Below are positions 1-9,869 of a DNA stretch of 64,000 nucleotides, one piece after another. The first letter of the stretch is position 1. Every line of letters begins with the position of its first letter. The stretch is from Notospermus geniculatus. Taxonomy: Eukaryota; Nemertea; Pilidiophora; Heteronemertea; Lineidae. Both the position numbers and the translations under genes were made by a program. The stretch covers positions 1 to 64,000 of the forward strand of contig NMRB01001581.1 in NCBI GenBank assembly GCA_002633025.1, read 5' to 3'. The notes beneath the pieces were generated by a model. It saw nothing but the letters and a program-made list of their open reading frames with translations. It searched no databases and had not been told where the DNA came from.

Positions 1-334
1 TCTTCCAAGCAGCCCACGGTACTGTTATTGGGTTCCTCCAACTCTTCGTGGTAAGATATCACAGGAGGAAGATTTATAGGCCTTTTTCACCAGAAGGAAT
101 TAACCATTTTACTCAGCTGAAATCGATGACTGTGTTTGAACAGTTTTGTTTGCTCCCGTATAGTGAGGTTGTCCCAACTTGTTGGCTTGTCACTTTCACT
201 TAAAAGTCAGAAGTTACATGTATTGTAAGCATGAGCATAACTTTCATTAACATTTTCATAAGAAATTGAACTTGAGGATTGTGGAAATAATCACAGAAAA
301 TGATTAAACAGAGCTCTTTATTCATCATCTTTAG
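1..334 (+). other. Intron upstream of gene A, partial
   Basis: Non-coding sequence ending in an acceptor (pyrimidine-rich stretch then TTTAG) at 334, where the first visible exon of gene A begins. That exon starts in the middle of a codon, with two bases completing a codon from the previous exon, so the gene continues off the left edge of the window. No other feature is seen here. Confidence 0.6.
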
Positions 335-2665
335 CCTACCTGTTTGGAGTGACTGTGGCTGATTGTGAAAGTATCGATCAGGATCGTCTCCACAACTGTC
401 GGCCGGTTGATTGTGTCCTTAAGTATAATGGCCACCGAAACTTCTTCAATAAAACAACAAAAACATGTGACATCGTCCCAAAGTGTTCTCACAGGAATGA
501 TAAGGGACTGCCTTTGCAGGTACCGGTATAGCCATGTTGAACCAGATGTTTATGTCTGGTAATTTGCATACTGACAAATTATCTATTTGAGTCGAGTTGG
601 TTACAAAAATTTATGCTGGTGGAACAAGTAAGTTTAGAGTTAGACTATGTCATTTTCAGTGTCCCCATCTTGATATTTTGTTTCTTCAAATGTTTCAGGC
701 CTACAACGCTGACAAGAACAAATGTGATAATTTGGATTTGTCACTTACACGTGAGGATTTTGCTCATTTCGCCGCTGCAGAATCTCCTGCCCGCAAACCT
801 GGAGGTGACAACACGTATCAAGTATCTGATGTAAGTTGTTACAGGGTTTGTTGACAACATCACTCTCTTGGTAATGGTCTTGAAAAGAGCTAGCGGAGGT
901 TGTTTATTTCTCTCCCTCGCAGCTGCCACAGGGACATTTACACAGTCAATTTGGTGCAGAATGGCTGGTTTTATATGGAATTGTAGACTTTATTGAGTAC
1001 CCTTTTTGTCTGTTTTTTGTATTGTATAGGTATTTTTCCTTACATATGTTGCAGACCCAAGTGAAGTGTGTCCATGGGATCATTGCTGAAGGCCGCTGTG
1101 TCTGTTCTGAAGGATGGCATAGCCGGTACATGGACCCAGCCTCCGTACCAATGGAACAAATGACTCAGTTATGTGACATACCTGCTGAAGGATATCATTT
1201 CTATGCCTGGGGTCTGCATTGGGATATTATGGCAGACTTTGTATCCTTGGCTAATTCTATTTCTTGAAAGAAGTTGGGCAACCCATGCATTTGGCAGGGC
1301 CCATATTAATAAAACCTTGTTAGCTTAGTTGGTTGCTAGTTGTGTACATTGGCCTGTACAAACTAGGCACTTTAGCAGGCAACTAAGCCTAGCAAGGTTT
1401 TATGAATATGGGCCCAGGTGTTTTAGGTGATAGTTCCTGTGCTTGGTGGGGATAACCGGTTGATACCAGTGCCGACGAAATAAAGTGAATATTTTGATAC
1501 AATACCTTCAGTACATGATGGCGGACGGGAATTCGAAGTCCATGCATGCATAACAACTGTACCAAAACTGTCTTCAGATTCCACCATTTTCCCTTGACTC
1601 TGTCACAGATCATGACCTTGGTAGGTGCCATTATTACACTGACTGTGACATTGACCTTACTGAGTGTGTACGAATATTACATCCGCCGTAGTGGTGGTGG
1701 CTTCAAAAAGAAAGAAGAACTTGGCGACTTGAAGAAGGAGATGACGTCAACATCCGCTGAGTTTACAGCTGGTGATGATGAGATCAATACCAGTGATCCA
1801 TTTGAAGCAATATATGCTGATGTTGGCAATCAGAATGCCATCAAGACTGAGATTTCCAATAATAATGGTTAGGACCAATTGTTTTCTTCCTTCATTGCAA
1901 GGTGTAATATCCTGGTCCCATATGAAAAATTTTGGCATGTACTGAGGATACAAAATGGACCAATCATTGTGAGGAGACAGTCGAGGAAGACCTCAGTAGT
2001 TGGGATGGTTTAGCAGTTTGTAAAATGGAATCTGCCATCAACAGTTCTTTAACAAAAATGCTTGTACCCGGTACACGTATGCGGTTCATGAAATCTTGCA
2101 GCCAAAGACTTTATAGTTGGGGTACTACAGACAACACTTTGACAAAGATCAGTTGTCCTTTTATTCTCAAATACTTTTCCAGACCATTCGAAGTACATCA
2201 AGGGCTATGCGGTGGCACTGATGAACCACTTCCCTTCGAAAGAGACTGAGTTGAGTCTGAGAGTTGGTGATGTCATCAATGATTTGAGACACACAGAAAA
2301 GGAAGGTGTTCTTGAGGTAAGGAGTATCAATTTGGTCTTTTTGTCTATTTGGTAGGGCTCTTGACGAATTATATTTAGGTGTGGGGGAGACATTGATACA
2401 ATGCCACTCAGTGTGAGCAACAACAATCCCTTAGATTCTGTTATCATCGTCTAAATTTTCTCTTGGCTCAGTATAGAATTTTTATTAACCCTTTCGTTAC
2501 TGGCACGTATGGTCACCAGCTTACGGAGGCCATTTTAGTTTTTTTTGTGACCTTTACGTTTCATTTTCAATTTTTTTGAACTTTCAGGGGACATGCCATG
2601 GTGTTGTTGGACAATTTCCTGACTTTTGTGTAAATGTCCATGAGGCTTCAGAAACAAAGGAATGA
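335..2665 (+). CDS. Gene A: 3' exons of a VWFA/Cache-family type I membrane receptor with a C-terminal SH3-like domain
   Basis: Six exons, 335-519, 699-830, 1055-1240, 1609-1867, 2183-2316 and 2588-2665 (TGA at 2663), join with matching phases at every GT-AG junction. The product runs: Cys-rich ectodomain (including CVLKYNGHRNFF and an N-glycosylation sequon, NKT); a second Cys-containing segment; an EGF-like stretch (CVHGIIAEGRCVCSEGW); a hydrophobic helix (TLVGAIITLTVTLTLLSV) followed by basic residues, as expected at the inner membrane face; an acidic tail with YADV; and an SH3-like fold with ALMNHF, ELSLRVGDVI and GVVGQFPDFCV. The usual SH3 tryptophan after the n-Src loop is missing (KEGVLEG). 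The donor at 1867 is GTTAGG, a weak site; without that splice the protein would stop at a TAG at 1870, so an SH3-less isoform is possible. The link to the VWFA/Cache family rests on the neighbouring exons and on overall layout, because the VWA and Cache exons of this copy are not in view. A MITE sits in the intron at 1297. Confidence 0.72.
1297..1415. mobile_element. Short palindromic MITE, copy 1 (in gene A intron)
   Basis: The left end (GGGCCCATATTAATAAAACC) is the reverse complement, with few mismatches, of the right end (GGTTTTATGAATATGGGCCC). The GCTTAGTT / AACTAAGC segments further in pair as well. It lies entirely within the intron between gene A exons 1055-1240 and 1609-1867. A related copy is at 41349-41477. 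It has no coding capacity, so it would be non-autonomous or simply a hairpin-forming repeat. Confidence 0.75.
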
Positions 2666-3239
2666 GATTCGAATGCTGTGACGGACCAGCCTGAGTATTT
2701 GACTTTGTATCAGTTGTGCATGTCAGTTGCTGTTAAGTTTTGTGCATGGCATAACTAACTCTGCATGTTTGATTGATGACTGATAAGACGCTGCGGCTTT
2801 AACACTTAGATTCCACTATGTCTGTAACAAATTGAAATCTTGGGCAGAGAACACCAGAAAATGTTGTGATTACAAGTATTTTTCTATCTGAAGTCTTCCC
2901 TGTTAAAAGTTACTGTAGCTTGTTATAAATCTAACTGTATCCCCAAGGTTTACGACAACATAGCATCTCTGTCATTAGGATTAAAGTAAGGATAAGTTAT
3001 CAGGTTTCAATCTTGGGAGGACATAGTGGAATCCATTCAGCTTCGTAACAAGGATTATAAAACATTCAAACTTTATTTAAGAATGTGCTAAAAACCTTTG
3101 TGTTTCGATGCATGCCAGTATTAGTATTTTTCTAACTGCATGAACTTTTACAAGATTCAACAAAATTCTGGATGAATTCATTACAAGAAAACAGCATGGC
3201 CATGACTCTCTCTCGATGTGTGCCTGTGATTCTTGCCAG
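2666..3239 (+). other. 3' flank of gene A
   Basis: Sequence after the gene A stop codon. It presumably contains the 3' untranslated region; an ATTAAA that could act as a polyadenylation signal lies near 2980, but nothing proves its use. It ends with an acceptor-like CTTGCCAG at 3239, which opens the stray Cache exon. Confidence 0.3.
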
Positions 3240-3343
3240 GATGGACATTTCACCGGTTACATGGAATTACCAGGAACACAGGGATTGTATTATTGTTACG
3301 CAGCTTCTGGACTGTTTATCTTGGACTTAAGTTCAAAACTGTG
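3240..3343 (+). pseudogene. Stray Cache-domain exon of the VWFA/Cache family
   Basis: After an acceptor at 3239 the phase-0 frame reads DGHFTGYMELPGTQGLYYCY and continues AASGLFILDLSS, with a possible donor GTAGGA at 3344; unspliced, it hits TAG at 3345. In alpha2-delta/CACHD1-type proteins a segment of this kind (a polar TG-x-F strand, then a hydrophobic strand) follows the VDxxxxE segment encoded by the exon type at 3761 and 7879. That exon type ends in phase 0, so this exon would fit directly after it. Here it lies before it, and after gene A has already stopped. It could be a relic of a duplicated gene, an exon of gene B in a mis-ordered assembly, or a chance reading frame. Confidence 0.4.
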
Positions 3344-3750
3344 GTAGGAACAGTCAGTTGGATTACAAACTGTTTCCCGACAGTCATTGCCTGCCTTGCA
3401 TGCAGATTTCTTCATATTAACATTGAACATCCGTGATATTTGCATTAGTTCTTGAAGGTGAAAGCAGCAGTGGTAAGTTGATACACTGGTTCTCAGTGTG
3501 TATTCTCTGCATGGACGCTTCTAACTGCATGTGCACCAGTTACCAGGAGTACCAGTGGATGGACGATTTTAGTTCTCTTGTCTTTTAAATAGTGTCACCA
3601 CTTGCACCTTCTCACAGTTCTGTATTGGCACAAGAACCAAACCTAAAGAAGAAACATTTTCCTTATTGTGCAGTTTGTCATGTTCATGTTCGCATTTTAT
3701 TGAAGTACACGTATACATGTATATGACTGAGGTTGTTATTGAACTCTCTC

Positions 3751-4335
3751 TGGTACATAGATGGCGAAGAATATCAAGTCATCAGTAAGACACTGCACAG
3801 GCCAGCCAGTTGATGTGGAAATGATACAAGTGGGAATGGTGAGCACTGCATACATGTAGTTGGTAAGTTAGTGTCCTCAGGTAGTTACTTGGCCAAAATA
3901 CAAAATGGATATGGCCTTGTATTTTATAGGCATTATTATAGAGAAATTTACTGTTTTTGACAATGTTGGTCTCCGGGTTGGTCTTGTTAAATAAAATTTT
4001 TATTGTTGTTAACTGTCTTTGTGTTGATTCGTGAATGTTTGTGTTCTTATTTACATTATTTCCCTGAATCCCACTGCCCCTCCCCTCAGAATAACCCTAT
4101 GGATTCGTGGAGGGGAAGATGATCTTAGTTTCATACAAATTTCGGCCCAGAGTAGTAAGAATAGTAGCGAGAAAATGTTCTAACCTGGAGTGAATTTTCT
4201 GTACTTGTACTTGTATGTGTATGCCAAATGTGACCATGGTCATATGACCCTGAAATACTTTGACTCCATGTTTGTCATTCCGTTCGCTGTTTCTCTTTGT
4301 ACACTTACATCCAGGTGAGCACATGGTCCCTACAC
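3751..4335 (+). repeat. Duplicated block, copy 1 of 3
   Basis: From GGTACATAG to TGGTCCCTACAC this block matches about 7869-8435 with small indels and substitutions; a more diverged copy lacking the exon part is at about 8535-9025. It contains the 78-bp Cache-loop exon followed by intronic sequence. The right end coincides with the gap character at 4336, whereas the homologous block continues to about 8495. Confidence 0.8.
3761..3838 (+). pseudogene. Cache-loop exon, copy 1 (duplicate of 7879-7956)
   Basis: A 78-bp exon, 26 codons, phase 0 at both ends, flanked by TACATAG and GTGAGC. The encoded segment (MAKNIKSSVRHCTGQPVDVE and six more residues) is identical to that of the copy at 7879. 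It heads a duplicated block (about 3751-4335) that stops exactly at the single N at 4336. No exon that should precede it is seen just upstream, so this copy is probably an orphan from duplication or an assembly joint. Confidence 0.5.
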
Positions 4336-4827
4336 NTAATCATTCTAGATTGCAGGTAGGTCCTTGGTGAACCCTTAGGGCCACTTATGCTTTGCTTGGG
4401 TGTAGAGGCAACATAAATTTATATCATTAATTATTAACCCTTTCAGAGTCCCCCCTCCCCCACCTTTGGGGTAGGTGTCTTCAATTACCGGAACTAAGCT
4501 CACCAACGCCATCTGAAAACTGGTGGCAGTAACTAGCATTTGGCATTGAACTTGTACTGATGGGATTTCAGTTCTTTCTTCAAACATTAGGTGTCTCTGG
4601 TATCGTTTTGAGTTTTCTACAAAGTCTAATTCTGCTCTGGCACTGAAAGGGTTAAAGAGAGTATAAAGAAAACTTTGGTGGAGCCTCATCAGCCAACATT
4701 TTGCTGGTGTCCACAAAGTGCTATTTAACCTGTTTGACCATGGCTCAGATTCTTAAGTATGTTGGTTGAAATTGCTCTCTGTTTTTCTCTAATTCCGTGT
4801 AACATTTGAAACCTCTTCTTTTTCCAG

Positions 4828-7800
4828 CCTATCAATGGATGGTGAAAAATTCACCATAGCCAAAGCTGTTGCCAAGACGGTCATCAATACTTTGACCAAA
4901 CAAGATTACCTCAATGTGGTCAGTGCCCGTGCCAGCCACTGGGACGAAGTGGGGAAGTATGTCTCGTTCCTGTTGTTCTGCAACTCTCGATGAACTTCCA
5001 GGCTTTGAAATGTGATAAGTATTCAAGAGACGTCACAATCATCTCTCCTTGTACCTCTGTTATTGCAGGTGGCATTATCATGCAACGGAAGTGTTGAGCT
5101 GTATGCCGGACAAGATGGTCCCTGCCACTGTAGCTCATAGGAAGGATCTCATTGAAAAGATATACTCCCTCAAGGCTGGCGGGACCTCAGAATTAGAGTG
5201 AGTTACAGGGCAGATTCTTTGCTTATGGAGAGGACAGACATAGCCAATGGAGTGATCACTGGGCAGCACATATTACTCAGTGTTCAGCAGTGTCTTCCTT
5301 GCCATGAGAAAGAGGTGCAATATTCCCCTGAAAAAGTATTCTCAGTTTGCCACCATTCTAAAAATGTTGGTATTGTGTCAGTTGTAGTTTTCCTGCACCT
5401 TGCTTTAGAAAGACAAGATAATTATTAAAAAGTCAACCTTTTTCAACTCCTCCGAAAAATGAAAATCTTTTGACCGTAGAGATATGTGGTTTAAATGGAA
5501 ATAGAAGAAATTTCATTCAAATCTACATGCTTGTTCCGTAACTAAGATTTTTGAGAAATTCTCAACTGGAGCTCTTGTCTGCAGCAGCAAAATACTGAAG
5601 GAGGTAATCTTTCTTTTCAAACAGGAAGGGGTTTGAAATGGCATTTACACTACTACAGAGCAAGGCACGAACGGGCTGCCAGTCCATCATTGTGTTCGTC
5701 ACGGATGGCAAGGATACAGATGGTGAAAATGTACGATGTGGACCTGGTTATTACACGAGGAGTGGCTACGTTCCTGGTCCTATCTGTAAATATAACTGGA
5801 CGCAGGTCTGGGATACGGTTAAAACTAAACAGGCGCACACCGAACCTAAGGTATGTATATTGAGGGCTTATTCTTTGCAGGGAGTGCAGTGGTGCAGTGT
5901 TAGAGAGGTCCCAGGATGACTCCTGATTGAGTCACCACTTTGTACACTGAAGGAGCAAGTGATGCGCTGAATGAGTTGCTCCTTGAGTTCCCCAGACAAG
6001 TTTCTGGACACAGTTGTCTGATCAGTGTTTAAGTTTTCAACTCTGACTGATATGCCACGTTTCAATTTCTGGTTGGGTAAAATGCCCACAATATACCCTC
6101 AACTAATGTGAAAGGATCATGTGATGAATGGAATGGGCAACTCAAATTTCCCAGAAATGTTTCTGGAAGGGCTAGGGTAATTGGTTTTTGAGCGTTGGAG
6201 TTGTGACTAAGACTAAGAGGCAGTGGTATTAATGTCTTATTGAGTCACTGTGATGTAATCTTAACTGGTGTGAAAGGATTGAGTAATTTGCAGATTTTTT
6301 GAGAGAAGGGGGTAACGTGGAGCACTTTGAGACTGTACCAGCAATAAGAAAATGCCACATTTGGCTCTAAAAGAGACATGTACGCGAACCCCCCCCCAGA
6401 GCCAGGACTATAATCGAGGAATGGATGGATTGTAAACTGCACTGCCACCCATGATTGGTTTATAGTCCTCCTTTGTCCAGTCCAGTTTGTAACTGTCATG
6501 AGTTTGATTTTCTAGGCTCGTATATTCAGCTACCTTACCAAAGACGACGGTGAGGCATTCCCTGGACGTCTTGCCTGTGAGAATAGGGGCTTTATGGAGA
6601 AACTCATGAATGGTGAAAATCTGATCTCAAAGATGCATCAATATTTTGAATTTCTGGCCAAGAGTTCCAAGAACTCCGAGGGGCTTTGGACATCACCTTA
6701 TATTGATGCGTGGGGGTTGGGTCTCATGGTGACGCATGCCATACCGGCTATTACCAAAGGAGGGAAGTAAGTATACAGGCAGTGCATTGCTGATTCACTT
6801 CATTACACTCTGTAAAAATTGCTTGAGAATTTGCACAGGTCCTGGCACTGGTGAACTATTCATTTGGAACAGGGAGTACATGTGATGATGATGATGACAG
6901 CTAGTGCGGATGGTGGTAACCAACGAGGTCGACCAGAATGAAATCGTATATTTTTGGAATGAATTCAGAATACTGATTGATTGTCACTAAATTGCTGACT
7001 GAAACTTTTTCAGAAAAAAGCAATTTTTTTGTGAAACTCGGACTGTTACATTTTGTTTCTGCCACAGAACTATAGGTGTCGCTGGGATAGATGCTACTCT
7101 AGACGAAATTGAAAATTTCCTAACCAAACATCAGTGGGGCTCGGTCACTTCATTTCTACTCAACAACCAAGGCCAGACGATATTTCATCCATTACTCAGC
7201 CAGAGCAAGAGGGTAAGTACAACTCCCTGAATGGCGATACTCTTTGTAACAGGGGTAAGTACAGTTCTCGGAATGAAAACTTCATCCTTTTTGCCAACCA
7301 GTATCTGCCTTTCTTGAGGGCAACATTCTTTAAATAATGCATTTTAGAATACCCAGTACATTGAGTAAAGGCTTCTCTTATGACTCATTCAGACTAAACA
7401 TATACTGCATGTAAGTACAACTCTTTGAATGGCAATATTCTCTGCCACGGGTGAGTACAATTCCTGGAATGGCAACTTCGTCTTTTGCTGATCAGTGTCT
7501 GCCTTTCTTTTGAGAGCATTCTATAAGTACCGTATTTTCGCGACTATAGGGCGCACCTGACTATAAGGCGCACCCCCTAATTTCACCCTAAACCCTTGAC
7601 GAAATCGATACATAAGACGCACTGCCCTATAAGACGCACCTCCCTATAAGACGCAGTCATCAGGTGAACCACAGCAATGTTATGCATCAAACTGACCTGG
7701 TTGTACGATTAATTAGCTTGTTGTGACAAGCTAGTTAGCTTGTTGTGACACTTCCTGATCAAATTTTCCGACTCTATCTGCAGATAAGGCGCACCACCCT

Positions 7801-7956
7801 ATAAGGCGCACCCCCAATTTTAGACCCTTCTTCATGAAAAAAAGCCGCGCCTTATAGTCCGAAAAATACGGTACATAGATGGCGAAGAATATCAAGTCAT
7901 CAGTAAGACACTGCACAGGGCAGCCAGTTGATGTGGAAATGATACAAGTGGGAATG
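4828..7956 (+). CDS. Gene B: central exons of a VWFA/Cache-domain membrane protein (CACHD1/alpha2-delta-like)
   Basis: Six exons, 4828-4956, 5069-5197, 5625-5850, 6516-6766, 7068-7212 and 7879-7956, have consensus splice sites and matching phases throughout. The first begins inside the VWA metal-binding (MIDAS) motif (LSMDGEKFTIAKAVAK); the motif's aspartate would be in a missing upstream exon. The MIDAS threonine (LKAGGTSEL) and the second aspartate (IIVFVTDGKDTDGEN) are present, so the site looks intact. A Cys-containing insert (RCGPGYYTRSGYVPGPICKY) follows, then ARIFSYL and the Cache-like entry: WTSPYIDAWGLGLMVTHAIP, TIGVAGIDATLDEIENFL and FHPLLSQSKR. Such proteins are extracellular, and relatives act as auxiliary subunits of voltage-gated channels; ligand and partner here are unknown. 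No signal peptide, distal Cache or transmembrane exon is found downstream. The last intron carries a MITE whose edge is 7 bp from the acceptor of exon 7879. Confidence 0.82.
7530..7871. mobile_element. 342-bp MITE with terminal inverted repeats and TA target duplication
   Basis: The element begins CCGTATTTTCGCGACTATA and ends with the near reverse complement (TATAGTCCGAAAAATACGG), flanked on both sides by TA. The interior repeats the motif CTATAAGGCGCACC several times near both ends. TA duplication with terminal inverted repeats is what Tc1/mariner-like non-autonomous elements show; the superfamily is my inference. It lies in the gene B intron and its right end abuts the duplicated block that starts with exon 7879. 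Confidence 0.85.
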
Positions 7957-8495
7957 GTGAGCACTGCATAGTTGGTAAGTTAGTGTCCTCAGGTAGTTAC
8001 TTGGCCAAAATACAAAATGGATATGGCCTTGTATTTTATAGGCATTTATATAGAGAAATTTACTGTTTTTGACAATGTTGGTCTTGTTAAATAAAATTTT
8101 TCATTGTTGTTAACTGTCTTTGTGTTGATTTGTGAATGTTTGTGTTCTTATTTACATTATTTCCCTGAACCCCACTGCCCCTCCCCTCAGAATAACCCTA
8201 TGGATTCGTGGAGGGGAAGATGATCTTAGTTTCATACAAATTTCGGCCCAGAGTAGTAAGAATAGTCATGAGCGAGAAAATGTTCTAACCTGGAGTGAAT
8301 TTTCTGTACTTGTATGTGTATGCCAAATGTGACCATGGTCATATGACCCTGAAATATTTTGACTCCACGTTTGTCATTCCGTTCGCTGTTTCTCTTTGTA
8401 CACTTACATCCAGGTGAGCACGTGGTCCCTACACCATTTCACCATTGTGTAAATATTGTGATGGGCAAGGCTTGTTTAAAAGTTTGTTGGTTCTG
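7869..8495 (+). repeat. Duplicated block, copy 2 of 3
   Basis: Starts with the 7879-7956 exon and extends to about GGCTTGTTTAAAAGTTTGTTGG. It is nearly identical to 3751-4335 over the shared part, and its right part (after CCCTACACCATTTC) is shared with copy 3. Beyond the exon only intronic sequence is seen; a frame reading ITLWIRGGEDDLSFIQISAQ after the CCCCTCAG near 8190 is open but breaks in copy 1 soon afterwards. Confidence 0.8.
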
Positions 8496-8641
8496 GTTCA
8501 CTTCGTCCCCTGTTCACTAGACTTGTAAAAAATTGAGCCCTCAGGTAGTTAATTGGCCCCAAAACTAAATGGATATGGCCTCTGCAGTAATTTAGAGGCA
8601 TTTTATACAATGAGAAATTTACTGTTTTCGACAATGTCTTG

Positions 8642-8658
8642 NCCCCCCCCCCCCCCCC
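8642..8658 (+). repeat. Poly-C tract beside an ambiguous base
   Basis: A single N followed by an uninterrupted run of cytosines inside duplicated block copy 3. Homopolymer runs beside an N are typical of sequencing or assembly uncertainty. Confidence 0.8.
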
Positions 8659-8910
8659 GCCCAATGATTCCTATGAATTCGTGGAGGTGGAAGATGATCT
8701 TAGTTTCTTTAAAATTTTGGCCCGATGGTAAGGATAGTAGCAACAGAATGTTCTAACCTGGAGTGAATTTGTATCCAGATACCCTCTACTTCATCTTGTA
8801 TGTATACGGTATGCCAAATTTTGACCATGGTCATGTAAATGCCCCTGGAATATTATGACTCCACATTGTCATTCGCAGTTTCTCTGGTACAATTACACTT
8901 AAGGTTGGAG

Positions 8911-8943
8911 CTTGGAGGAATTATACAGTATAATTCCTCCAAG
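8911..8943. repeat. Perfect palindrome, 16-bp arms with a 1-bp loop
   Basis: CTTGGAGGAATTATAC is followed by one base and then its exact reverse complement. It is absent from the corresponding place in duplicated block copies 1 and 2, so it was probably inserted or expanded in this copy. It could form a cruciform or a short hairpin RNA. Confidence 0.85.
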
Positions 8944-9025
8944 AGGTGATCAAATGGTCCGCAGACCATTTCATCTTTATTGTGTAAACATTGTGATAGA
9001 CAAGGCTTGTTTAAGAGTTTTTTGT

Positions 9026-9869
9026 TCGAAAGGGACAATGCTACCCCCTGGTTGCTTTCTAAAATTACGATTATCTGGCCCGTGAAATTATACATGAGCA
9101 ATAATTTCTCGAGCCATTTGCATTCGTTCAACACTCTGGTACATGCACGTGTTGAAACTTTTTCTTGAATTGTTTCCGACTTACCAATATTTCTCAAAGA
9201 GTAAAATTTGGCTTGTAATAATATGGGTTGCCCTGCAGGATGCGTAGTTTTTCTCCAATGGTCCTGGCGGTGGCTCTCCGTCTTTTTAGATTGTTTGTTC
9301 TATTTCATTATCCTTTTTTCAACAATATGCCAACAATATCCAAATATGCATGCTTTAATTATGTCTACTGCCCACACACCTTTGTGGAGTTGACCAACAT
9401 TTTTCAGTCTATAAAATGGCTAAAAAGCACCGTCGTCGTATTTTTCTGTGTTGTTTGAAGTTAAACTGCAAAGGGGTCACTGTCTTTTATCTTTTTTTTA
9501 TTTCCTAAAAGAAAGCCATGCATTTGCACGAGTGTACTCACAAACAGGCAGTGACAGTGTTCCGACAACTTTTTGTTTGCACGTTGATGCTAAAATACAG
9601 CGAACTTCGTCAAGTAGCCATCCATCCAAACACAATATAGAGTGTACAAGAGAATTAAAGACACTAGACCGATGATTTTATTGATGTTATAAAATCCTGG
9701 CAGTCAACAAACATGGTCATTTCTATGGACCATATGCCTGTATGATAGACTAGGAAGTGGCTGTACATGATTTTAGTGTTAGAGTAATCCCAGGGGGCTC
9801 ATTTCTAGTGCTATGTCCCCAGTCCAGGAAATGGGCAGACATTTAATGACTGTGTAGGAGCCAGGCCGG
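9026..9869. other. Non-coding stretch
   Basis: No splice-bounded coding frame, RNA gene or clear repeat recognised. The reading frames here are short and overlap in several frames without protein-like composition. Confidence 0.4.

Larger units (their letters stand above)
8535..9025 (+). repeat. Duplicated block, copy 3 of 3 (diverged, no exon)
   Basis: Begins near AGGTAGTTAATTGGCC and ends near AAGGCTTGTTTAAGAG. Similarity to copies 1 and 2 is clear but interrupted by small insertions, a poly-C tract after the N at 8642 and a palindromic insert at 8911-8943. The part carrying the Cache-loop exon is absent. Confidence 0.75.

Noticed and set aside
3449-3472. 24-bp micro-exon (FLKVKAAV) between TTAG and GTAAGT
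   Set aside because: Splice-like borders only; too short to support and no family motif.
8190-8332. Exon reading ITLWIRGGEDDLSFIQISAQ in duplicated block copies
   Set aside because: An acceptor-like CCCCTCAG precedes it, but copies 1 and 2 diverge into different frames soon afterwards and no donor follows in frame.
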